64,000 nt of DNA, from NCBI GenBank assembly GCA_036785325.1, contig JAXIVH010000021.1, positions 104,501 through 168,500 of the forward strand. Reading direction: 5' to 3'. How positions within the stretch are numbered: the first letter of the stretch is position 1; every line of letters begins with the position of its first letter. Source of the stretch: Urophycis tenuis. Taxonomy: Eukaryota; Chordata; Actinopteri; Gadiformes; Phycidae. This document shows, piece by piece, positions 41,564-54,483 of this stretch. The translations under genes were made by a program, and so were the position numbers. A model generated the notes under the pieces. It saw only the letters and a program-made list of their open reading frames with translations, was not told the origin of the DNA and did not search any database.

Positions 41564-44500
41564 TCACTTCCTCCACACCTCCTCCCCTGAGATGAAGGTG
41601 GCCTTCAGGATGAGCTGGTCATCCAGCAACACCAGGTCTGGAAGTAATGATATGCTGTACCTTCTGTTGTCATGTGATTATGTCATGTGATCACTGCCAT
41701 TAAGATAAGAGGTAAGCTGAAGCGTTTTCACTTGGACAGAAAGTGTCTATTTGGGCAGAATCACTGAAATGAAACCACACAGATTATCTTGCACAGTCTG
41801 AGACAGACTTGAGAGCGACTCCCGGAGTGACATGGTGATCCTGCAGGGTTGCAAATGTTTATGAGATATTACTACATTTTGTTGTCTCTACTTGTACTCT
41901 GCACAATGACAATAAAGTTGAATCTAATCTAATATGTACATTACATATTACATTCATTACATATACACAATACATAAAGCGGTCAAACCAAACGCCTGCA
42001 GTACCTGGATACGTTTCTATTTTTAGTCTGATGATCGGTGTCAGAGATTTTGAGGGGTAACATTGACGTCTTTGGCGAAAAGGCCGATCACTGCACCCCA
42101 CTTAGTGGATGTGTACTGTAATGTATTATGATATGTTAATATATAATATGATTTGAAGTATATCATATATTTTACCTGCGTCAGATCCATACTGTAAGGT
42201 TCCTTTCTGGTTGCTGATCCCCAGGAGTTGAGCAGGATGGAGGGAAGCTGCTTCTAAAGCTTCAGGAATACTACAACCTGGAACACAGCCATAGTACATT
42301 ACGACCTGGAACACGCCCACAGTACATTACAACCTGGAACACGCCCACAGTACATTACAACCTGGAACACGTCCACAGTACATTACAACCTGGAACACAC
42401 CCACAGTACACTACAACCTGGAACACGCCCACAGTACATTACAACCTGGAACACACCCACAGTACATTACAACCTGGAACATGCCCACACTACATTACAA
42501 CCTGGAACACGCCCACAGTACATTACAACCTGGAACACGCCCACAGTACATTACAACCTGGAACACACCCACAGTACATTACAACCTGGAACATGCCCAC
42601 ACTACATTACAACCTGGAACACGCCCACAGTACATTACAACCTGGAACACGCCCACAGTACATTACAACCTGGAACACGCCCACAGTACATTACAACCTG
42701 GAACACGCCCACAGTACATTACGACCTGAAACACGCCCACAGTACACTACAACCTGGAACACGCCCACAGTACATTACAACCTGGAACACGCCCACAGTA
42801 CATTACAACCTGGAACACGCCCACAGTACATTACAACCTGGAACACGCCCACTCTACATTACAACCTGGAACACGTCCACAGTACATTACAACCTGGAAC
42901 ACGCCCACAGTACATTACAACCTGGAACACGCCCACTCTACATTACGACCTGGAACACGCCCACTCTACATTACAACCTGGAACACGCCCACAGTACATT
43001 ACAACCTGGAACACGCCCACTCTACATTACGACCTGGAACACGCCCACTCTACATTACAACCTGGAACACGCCCACACTACATTACAACCTGGAACACGC
43101 CCACAGTACATTACGACCTGGAACACGCCCACAGTACATTACAACCTGGAACACGCCCACAGTAAATTACAACCTGGAACACACCCACTCTACATTACAA
43201 CCTGGAACACGCCCACAGTACATTACGACCTGGAACACGCCCACAGTACATTACAACCTGGAACACGCCCACAGTACATTACAACCTGGAACACGCCCAC
43301 TCTACATTACAACCTGGAACACGCCCACAGTACATTACAACCTGGAACACTCAGACACTGACCTGAGGCTTGTTTGAAGTGGCGAACACACATATCCATG
43401 GTAGCAATGCTGCCACTAAGAGTAGTGGTTCCTACACCGGAAAAGACAGTGAGAACACATCATACGGTTTGTGGTTATTTATGTCTTCTTCCATTACCTC
43501 TGAAATCCTGCACACTTGCACATTTATATTTGCACATTTATATTTAAATTCACACTTTAGTCAGATTTATCTATCAATGCACAGTTCACCTACAATAGCA
43601 AGGTTACTATGGGCGTGTTAATATAGTATGTTTTATTTGATCTTATTCAAATAGCTTCATATAATTTTATCGGTAAATCTATTTATTGTATACTATTGGT
43701 TTTTACGAATACAAGCGGCCGAAATGAGTTTCCTCCGCAGGGTGTCCGGGCTCTCCCTTAGAGATAGGGTGAGAAGCTCGGTCATCCGGGAGGGGCTCAG
43801 AGTAGAACCGCTGCTCCTCCGCATCGAGAGGAGCCAGTTGCGGTGGCTCGGGCATCTAGTGAGGATGCCTCCCGGACGCCTCCCTGGGGAGGTGTTCCGG
43901 GCACGTCCCTCCGGGAGGAGGCCCCGGGGAAGACCCAGGACACGCTGGAGGGACTATGTCTCTCGGCTGGCCTGGGAACGCCTCGGGATCCCCCCGGAAG
44001 AGCTGGACGAAGTGGCTGGGGAGAGGGAAGTCTGGGCTTCCCTCCTCAGGCTGCTGCCCCCGCGACCCGACCCCGGATAAGCGGCAGAAATGGATGGATG
44101 GATGGATGGATTGGTTTTTAATTGCACTCCTTTATCCCACTGTACTGCTGGTCAACGTAAATTTCTCCTAAGGGGGATTAATAAAAGACTATCTTATCTT
44201 ACACAGTACACTACATATAGAGCACTAGATAGTGTACTAAAATACTACCTACAGTACAGCAGTATAGTAAGAGTCAAAGATAACAAAGCTACACATGACT
44301 CGACACAACACACAAATACATTTGGACTTTTAAAGGAGTTGCAGGATTGTTGCTGTTGGTGAGTACGTAAGGAATTAGAACTTGTGTTGTAGCTTTTCAG
44401 TTGGTAGAGCTAACTCATACAGTTATCAGTCACTCTCTGCTGTATGAGCTAAATCATACAGTTAGTAGTCACTCTGCTGTATGAGCTAACTCATTCAGTT

Positions 44501-46873
44501 AGTAGTCACTCTGCTGTATGAGCTAACTCATACAGTTAGTAGTCACTCTCTGTTGTATGAGCTAACTCATACAGTTAGTAGTCACTCTCTGTTGTATGAG
44601 CTAACTCATACAGTTAGTAGTCACTCTGCTGTATGAGCTAACTCATACAGTTAGTAGTCACTCTCTGCTGTATGAGCTAACTCATACAGTTAGCAGTCAC
44701 TCTCTGCTGTATGAGCTAACTCATACAGTTAGTAATCACTCTGCTGTATGAGCTAACTCATACAGTAACTCATACAGTTAGTAGTCACTCTGCTGTATCA
44801 GCTAACTCATACAGTTAGTAGTCACTCTCTGCTGTATGAGCTAACTCATACAGTTAGTAGTCACTCTCTGCTGTATGAGCTAACTCATACAGTTAGTAGT
44901 CACTCTGCTGTATGAGCTAACTCATACAGTTAGTAGTCACTCTCTGCTGTTGTTGCTATAGGCAAATTATTTGGCCGTTTCCGCTTTACTTCCTAAACTT
45001 CTCCTGTCGATGCAACCCACTTCCGTTCTGGTGGGCTGGGTTTGAATTGCCAGCGAGCTCAGTTGTGCCGTGAAAGCACTGACCTCGCAGTGACAAAGAG
45101 GATATAGCTGCTGCTAACAATTACAACATGAAGAAAAATGGTTCGGGAACGACGTGTGCGGTAGTTGGTTGCAAAAACTCTAGAAAGCGCCTGAATGAGT
45201 GGTTAGATAGACAGTGCTACGACCACAAACCTGCTACGAACAGGGAATGTCAATGCGCTCCATTGTTTACATTTTTTCGCAAGCCTGATACCCAGCGGAC
45301 CACTGCCTCCCCCAGATAAAGAGACGCAGACTTGAACCTGAGGGTACGTTCAGCAACTTTAGCTATGAAGCTGACGATACGGTTAATTATGAAGAAGTTG
45401 TCATACACTAACATTGCTACCGGTATTTTGCTAAGGTAGTTGATTGTTTTGGAGATGGGACAAACAATGCCCACGATAGCTACATCATTAGTGTGTGTGT
45501 GTGCCTGCGTGTGTTAGTCTACATCATAAATATAATGCAAGGTGGCAGGCTGTTGTGATGATGAGTGTGCGTGTGAGTGCAATGTTGTAGTACACATTTT
45601 GCCATTGTGATGTTTGTAGTGAGAGGACTCTATGCCTGCATTAATTTTGAGGGAGTAGGGGGGAGAGTAACGCCATCATCTCCAGTTAACGTTGTAGCTC
45701 CGTGCTCCCAAGCCTGCATCGCTGTGTTTACATCGGCAGAGGCTGCGAAAACCACTTCTGGCGGAAATGAAATGCATTTCTGTAGGGTTATGGCGGCGCC
45801 CGTGTTTTGGCGTGTAAAAAGGTCTATTGGTATTGGTGTCGTTGTTGTTGGACTACAAGAGGACTCCTGAACACCAAAAGGACTGCAAGAGCCCACTCAA
45901 GCTTTGCTCAAGTAAGTTTTGGCCTCTCGGGTGTAGAAAATAGCCTTGATTGCTGAGCGGAGCTATGACTGCACGATTAGCATCTGTACAGATAAGTGCT
46001 AGTGTTGTTAGCATCAGGACCAGCAAACTAAGACTAAGGGAGTCGCTCTGCGGGAGTCCCTCAAGGAAGCCCACTGCTAACCCAAACCCTTGTGTATTGC
46101 ATTGTGTATTGTAGCCATGTGTGTAACCCTTATTCCAGTCAGGACATCTACCCGACACAGACGCCGTCCACAACCCAATACTCAACGCTGCACCCCTTCC
46201 AATCTGCTCTACCCGTCTCCCCCTGTCTGCACTGACCTTGAAGTGATGGTTGGACTCTGGAACTGCCAATCGGCGGTCAGTAAGGCAGACTCCATCTCGG
46301 CCTGTGCCTGCCTCCAGACAACATGGCCACCTCTACCGCCTACTCCTTCTCACACACCCCAAGACCCTCAGGCCGAGGAGGGGGGACTGGACTCCTCATC
46401 TCACCCAAGTGGTCCTATCGGGTGCTTCCCCTGGAACACCTTTTTATTTGGAATTCCCCTGGAACACCTATTAATTTATTTATCATAGTCAGTTTTTATT
46501 CTGTTATGTCTATTCTTTTTACTTTTTATGATAGACTTCATTTTAGTTATTTCTATGTTACTTTATTTTATTTATTTGTTTATTTTATGTTCTTAGCCTA
46601 TGTAGTTTTATGCTTTTATTCCTTATCTCCAGTAGTTTTTATGTTTTATTCCCTATCTCCAGTGTTTCCTCGGTGGGGGCCCTCTGCACTGGGGGCTGTG
46701 ATCGGCTCTGGCTGGGATTGCATTTGTGCTGGCCTGTAGCTTGGTGGGCGCCCGGGTGGAGGCGTCCTGGTCGTGGGCCGTGAGCAGCGCCTGGTGCAGA
46801 CGACCTCCTGTGATAGTGTTTCCTGACCTGGCTCCTCTGTACTCAGCCACATGTTTCTAAGTTTACTTTATTG

Positions 46874-46956
<83 letters not shown>

Positions 46957-49900
46957 TGTGTGTGTCTGTTTTTTTTTTGCTGAAATGTGTATGTACGTGT
47001 GTATGTGCTGGGGTGGGGCAGGGGTGGGGGCTGCTTTTAAACATGGAAAGCACTTTGTGCTACATTTTTAATGTATGAAAAGTGCTTTATAAATAAAGTT
47101 TGATTGATTGATTGATTGATTGAACACCTGACCAGGTCAGCGTTTGAGCTCCACGCTGTTGCTATCACCATTCCCATCAAGCTCTACATTGCAGTCATCT
47201 ACCATCCTCCGGGTCCCTTCCATTACTTCCTCGACGAGATGGATGCCCTCCTCAGCTGCTTTCCTGAAGACGGTACTTCGCTGGTTGTCCTGGGTGACTT
47301 CAACATCCAACCAGAGAAGTTGCAATCATCTGACTTTACAACCTTTTTTTACCTCATTTGACCTAACACTCTCTCCTTCTCCTCCTACCCACGGAGCCGG
47401 GAACCAACTTCACCTTGTCTTCACAAGGTCCTGCAGTACCCGTGCACTCTCAGTTAGCCCGCTCCCTGTGACTGACCATCACTTTGTCGCTTTCTCACTC
47501 CCCTTGAAGGCCCCCTCCTCTGTTCCTCCAATCCCCCACACTGTCACCACCCGCAGCAACTTGAAAACCCTCTCCCCCTCCACACTCCCAGAACCATTCT
47601 CACTACTCTCCACTGAGGAAACCACATCTACCCTGCTATCTTCCCTCTCATCCTCTTTAGACTCCCTCCTCTGTCCCCTCTCATCCAGACCAGCGCGATC
47701 TTCTCCACCTTCTCCTTGGCTGTCCGAATCTCTGCGGGCTCATAGAACAGAGCCACGGACAGCTGAGAGGAAATGGAAGGAATCAGGCTGTGCTGATGAT
47801 CTCTCCCACTACCTGCACCTCCTCTCAGACTTCACCTCCACAGTGTCAGCAGCCAAATCTACATTCTACCGGAACAAGATCAACCCCTCTGACTCCAACC
47901 CCAGAAAACTGAAAACCCTCCCTCCCCTCCCCTTCCTCACTCACTGCTGATGATTTCTCTGACTACTTTACCAAGAAGATGACAGACATCAGCATTTCCT
48001 TTACCCCTGCTGCTACCTTCCCTAGCCCCACCTCTACAGCTATCAACCCTCCCCCAACTCCCACCTCTGCTAGACTTAACCGCTTTACTCCTCTTTTCTC
48101 CGAAGAGGTCCAGAGACTGGTCACATCCAACCATGCGACCACCTGTCCTCTTGACCCCATCCCATCAATCCGGCTTCAAAACTGCACACTCTACAGAGAC
48201 GGCCCTCCTGACGGTGACCGAGTCGTGACGCCAAAGCCTCTTCCCTCTCATCGGTGCTCGACCTGTCTGCGGTGTTCGACACCATGAACCACCAGACCCT
48301 CCTCACTACTCTCACTGACCTCAGCATTACTGACACTGCGCTGGCCTGCTTCACATCTTACCTTTTGAATCGCACTTACAAGGTCACATGGAATGGCTCC
48401 CTGTCCAAACCACGCTCGCCAAACACTGGAGTCCCACAAGGCTCAGTACTAGGACCGCTTTTGTTCTCCCTATATACCAGATCTCTAGGCGCTGTAATCA
48501 CATCACATGGTTATTCCCATCACTGTTATGCAGACAACACTTGACTGTTCCTCTCCTTCCCCCTCTGACACTCTGATTGCAACACGCATCTCAGAATGTT
48601 TGGCAGACACTTAGCCAGAGATGTTGTATACTAGCAATGGTTAACCTAGCAATCGAAACTTGTTCTGGTGACTTTCTTACTGTATTAGCAGCAATGAAAT
48701 GTTTCACCTTCTTATGACAAATGTGCTGTTTGTAAGTCACTTTGGATAAAAGAGTCTACTAAATGCCCTAAATGTAAATGTAAATGACTCAGATACAGCT
48801 CGGTCAGCAAATGATGTCAACAGGAAGTTATAAACATAACTACATAGTCACGAACAAGAGAACTACGTTGACGACAGGTTAACTACGTTGAGTCCAGATG
48901 AATCAAGTCGAGGCCAGACAAACTAAGTGAAGGGCAGGTAAACTAAGTGAAGGGCAGGTGCACTAAGTGAAGGGCAGGTAAACTAAGTGAAGGGCAGGTG
49001 AACTAAGTGAAGGGCAGGTGAACTAAGTGAAGGACAGGTGAACTAAGTAAAGGACAGGTGAACTAAGTAAAGGACAGGTGAACTAAGTAAAGGGCATGTG
49101 CACTAAGTGAAGGACAGGTGAACTAAGTAAAGGGCATGTGCACTAAGTGAAGGGCAGGTGCAATAAGTGAAGGGCAGGTGCACTAAGTGAAGGGCAGGTG
49201 CACTAAGTGAAGGGCAGGTGCACTAAGTGAAGGACAGGTGAACTAAGTGAAGGGCAGGTGCACTAAGTGAAGGGCAGGTGCACTAAGTGAAGGGCAGGTG
49301 CACTAAGTGAAGGGCAGGTGCACTAAGTGAAGGGCAGGTGCACTAAGTGAAGGGCAGGTGCACTAAGTGAAGGACAGGTGCACTAAGTGAAGGACAGGTG
49401 CACTAAGTGAAGGACAGGTGAACTAAGTGAAGGGCAGGTGCACTAAGTGAAGGACAGGTGCACTAAGTGAAGGGCAGGTGCACTAAGTGAAGGGCAGGTG
49501 CACTAAGTGAAGGGCAGGTGCACTAAGTGAAGGGCAGGTGAAGGGGTTACCTGCTACATAGGCATGGAGCCCCTGGATCTCGATGACCTGCTGACCCAGG
49601 GTGTGACGCCCGGGGGGAAGGCCCATCGCCATGATGGCATCAGTCACCAGAACCAGACCTGGACCAGGACCAGAGTTACAACAAACCCAACTTTATGTAT
49701 CCCTATCTAACCAGTTAACTAGGACTAAACCTGGACCAGGGCCAGAGTTTGAACACTCTTAACCCTATCTAACCTTAACTAGCCTTATTCTTAACTAACA
49801 AGTTAGTTAAACAGAACTGGACCATGACAAACATTAGAACACCATAACCTTAACCAACCCTAACTTACCAGCTAAAACAAGTTAATACCCTAACCAGCTA

Positions 49901-52900
49901 GTCATCACCCCAACCTGAATGAACCCTATCTAACCCTACCCAGCTAGTCATCACCCTAACCTGAATTAACCCTATCTAACCCTACCCAACTAGTCATCAC
50001 CCTAACCTGAATTAACCCTATCTAACCCTACCCAACTAGTCATCACCCTAACCTGAATTACAAGAAAGAAGAAGGGGGTGGAGGGGATTGATTCTCTGCA
50101 TTTGACCCATCCTATATTACAAAGGAGCAGCGGGCAGCCGTGGTCAGCTCCCGGGGAGCAAGCTGGGGTTCAGTGTCTTCCTCAAGGACACTTCGACATG
50201 CGGACAGTTGGAGGAGGGAATCGAACCGCCGACCCAATGGTTAGAGGACGACCCGCTCTACCCACTGAGCTACTGCCGCCCCAATTAACCCTATCCAACC
50301 CTAACCAGCTAGTCATCACCCTAACCTGAATTAACCCAATCTAACCCTAACCAGCTAGTCAACACTGTAACTAACCAGCACCCTAAACAGCTAGTAAAGC
50401 CCCTACTGGCTGGTATTTCTAGTGGTAGTTCCAGCGCTCACCTGCAGGATGTGCGCGGTGGGCAATGCGCAGAGCAGCAGGGTTGGTGTGGATCCCATCT
50501 GCTATCATTCCATAGAACACTGAGCGCCCAGCAGGGATCTGATCACTCGTCAATAACCCCACAATGCCAGGGTCCCTGTGGTGGAACTGCAACACAAAAT
50601 AACACAATGCAGCATTACGTAACAACGGATCTACACAATGCACTACTACGTAACACAACGGATCTACACAACATAACATAATGTAACACAACAGATCTAC
50701 ACAACATAACACAATGCAGCACTACGTAACACAACGGATCTACACAACATAACATAATGTAACACAACAGATCTACACAACATAACACAATGCAGCACTT
50801 CGTAACACAACGGATTGACACAACATAACATAATATAACACAGTGGAGCTACACAACGTAACACAATCACAACACATGAACAACTCACACTTGTAGGGGT
50901 GTGTTGTACTTGTGGGGTGAGTTGTAGGGGTGAGTTGTGCTTGTAAAGGTGAGTTGTACTTGTAGGGGTGAGTGTACATGTAGCTGTACTTGTAGGAGAG
51001 TTGTACTTGTAGCTGTACTTGTAGGAGAGTTGTACTTGTATGGGTGAGTTGTACTTGTAGCTGTACTTGTAGGAGAGTTGTACTTGTATGGGTGAGTTGT
51101 ACTTGTAGCTGTACTTGTAGGAGAGTTGTACTTGTAGGGGTGAGTTGTACTTGTAGCTGTACTTGTAGGAGAGTTGTACTTGTAGGGGTGAGTTGTATTT
51201 GTAGGGTGTGGAGACTCACAGGTAGCATGGCGTTGAAGAGGTGAGTGATGAAAGACGCTCCTTGATGCACCGCCTCCTCCGCCTGAGAGAGATTGGCCAC
51301 CGAGTGCCCTGCAGACAGGAAGTACCTGTCATTTAGTGACAGGAAGTACCCCTCACTTACTTCCTGTCATGAGTTAATAATAGGCACATTCTGGATCGTT
51401 TGCATTTGCGCATGTTTGTTGCAACGAGAATTGAGAAGATCCGGTGGAACTCGTCATAATCACGTCAAGTTCCCATCACGTCAAGGCGGACACAGGTGAA
51501 CTTCTCGTCAACAAGGATGGCATACGAAGTGGCGCTTGCGTTCTTCGTAGCAGACGAGTTCGAGGCATTGGATCTCCCCTTATTGATGCAGGCTGAGGAG
51601 CAAATGGGATGAATTTTCTGCACGCACAATGGCTTGGCTATGTGGAGAAATGTGTAAATAAAAAAAATAAATAAAAAAAATGCATGTTGAGTGATGAAGT
51701 GAAAGTTCACAAAATCGTCTCTTTTTAATATGCATAGTTTGGGAGAGGGCACCAGGCACGCCTCTCTGAAAGGAGTTATGTCACTTCTGACGTGGGGAAT
51801 TTAATGTCGGTATTCCAACCAACCAGGGCAAAGTTGAGAGGATGTTGAGGGGAGTGTCTTATGTCCGCACTTGCTCGAGAGAAAATGCCCAGAAAAGCAG
51901 GCGGAAGTTGTTTTCCTGAAACTACGCGAGTTTTGAAAGCCAGGTGAATCGTCACATCGGAAGTTTATCACAGGTATTTCTGACGTTTTCATCCCAGAAT
52001 GCATTCTGCCGCATGGCAAACAAAGCCGCATGCCTCATCTGAAACTCGACAATTAATTCATGACAGGAAGTACCTGTCATTTAGTGACAGGAAGTACCCC
52101 TCACTTACTTCCTGTCATGAGTTAACAGGAAGTACCTGTCATTTAGTGACAGGAAGTACCCCTCACTTACTTGCTGTCATGAGTTAACAGGAAGTACCTG
52201 TCATTTTGTGACAGGAAGTACCCCTCTTTCTGCGTCCAACCACTGAACCACCAATAGGCTGTTAGAGGAGCTACATGCTAGTCTCTACAGTGAACCACTT
52301 AGGCCTATAGGCTGTTAGAGGAGCTACATGCTAGATCTACAGTGAACCAACTGTAGGCTGTTAGAGGAGCTACATGCTAGATCTACAGTGAACCACCAAT
52401 AGGCTGCTAGAGGAGCTACATGCTAGATCTACAGTGAACCACCAATAGGCTGTTAGAGGAGCTACATGCTAGATCTACAGTGAACCACCTATAGGCTGTT
52501 AGAGGAGCTACATGCTAGATCTACAGTGAACCACCAATAGGCTGCTAGAGGAGCTACATGCTAGATCTACAGTGAACCACCAATAGGCTGTTAGAGGAGC
52601 TACATGCTAGATCTACAGTGAACCACCTATAGGCTGTTAGAGGAGCTACATGCTAGTCTCTACAGTGAACCACCTATAGACCATTACAGGAACTACACAC
52701 TGGTCTCTTCCACCAGGGTCACAAACAGGCTGTCATGGCTTCCTCTTGGTCTGGTGGACCCGCCCACCTAGTGACACTGTGATGCCTCTATGACACAGCT
52801 CCTTCACCACCAATCGGCTGCCGGGGAGCTCTGGTGCCAGTGTCACCATGGAAACGTTGTCCAGGCAGCCATAGACCTCCAACAAGGGGTCCACCCCTCC

Positions 52901-54422
52901 GGACCCCCCAAAGGTACGGAGGAACTGCTCGGGATGGGCCCCCTTCTTCTCTAGGCTGATGAACGGACCCTCTAGATGGACCCCTGGGGGGAAGCAGGTT
53001 ATATTTAACAGCTATATCAACCTATAATCTATAATAATACTGCAAAATCAACCTCACTAATAATGGATATGAATGTAAAATATTGTTATATCAATATATA
53101 ATTAATAATAACATAACTTTAAAATCTCATAATGTATAACATGCTTCGTATATTTCACCATCTTACCCAGAACCCCTGCACCATGCACTCCTCCATTTTG
53201 AATTCTGACCTCAGGTAGGACCTGCAACATCAAATGGTTTATGACTTCTAGCGAAGGTGCTCGGCTTTAGTTTGTTCTTTATCAGAGCTCAGTCTATACT
53301 TTCACAGGACAGATTCTAACTTAAACTGACCGATGCCTTACAATAACTTCAACTTTGAAATGATTTTTTTCTGATGATTTCTAGATGTGAAGTCTCTACA
53401 GTGAACCACCTGAAGGCCTTTAGAGGAGGTACATGTCAGTCTCTACAGTGAACCACCTGATGTGTTTTGTGTCCCGAGAGATGAGTATCAGACCCCCTGA
53501 TCCCCAGGAAGATGCGTTGCAGTACCTTGCGGTAGACGCTAGGAGGCGATGTGACAAGAGTTGGACAGAAGGAAGTTACTCCGTGCTCCAGGATCTTCTT
53601 GGCCACCAAGGCTACGCCGGCGCCGGCATCTTCATACGGCTGGGAGAAGTCCACTCCGTAGCCTCCTGAAAGACGAGAACCTCAAAGTCTTCTGACCGCT
53701 CCTCCACCACCACCACCAGCCATGTTGTAGACCAGGGGTCACCAACCTCTTTGACCCTGACAGCTCCTTCAAGGGTACTGTGTAATCCCAAGGGCTACTT
53801 GTTTGATAGCCGTCAAATTCTTCACATTGTTCTCGTCTTTGAACATAGTGTTTGCAATTGTCATCATTGCTCCTTTCAAGACCTCCCTGTCCGAATTCTT
53901 TTTTGTTCTTTATCAAAAAATTTGCAACTCTAAATTAAGTTCCAGTTGCTTTTTGTGACTTTGTCACCAGCCTCGTGAAAAATGACAATTTTCCTAAAGC
54001 TGCTTTTAACTCCTTTTAACTCCTTTTAACGCATTTTAACGCCTTTTCTGGCAGGTAGCTAGCATGGAAGCTAGTGTGACAGGTAATGTCTCAGGTAATG
54101 ACAGGTGATGTCTCTCCACAATGTGCACAAGTTTTCTTCCGCCTTTCCGCCATGTTTTTCTTTATTTTGTGGGTACTGCATCTAGCTCCCCAGCTTGTCT
54201 CCACAAAGAGTGCATGCGATATTGAACTTTCCAGACAAATTCAGAGTTCATAGAACATTTTGGTTTTTAAAATGTTTAATTCAATATGACCATTGCCTTT
54301 AAACGTGTTATTGAATAAAAAAGTGAATAAAAAAAATGAATAAAAAATAAATATTGTCAACATTTTTCTCCATGGTGACTAGTGCTATTTTTAGAACATA
54401 TGTTGTGGGCGCCCGGGCTCGT

Positions 54423-54483
<61 letters not shown>

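Noticed and set aside
42481..43165. Long ORFs of H-Y-N-L-E-H-A repeats
   Set aside because: They are periodic translation of the 28-bp amdhd2 intron array.
47144..47950. 268-codon ORF as a host gene
   Set aside because: The translation is in or beside LINE endonuclease sequence and the frame is a shadow of the degraded element.
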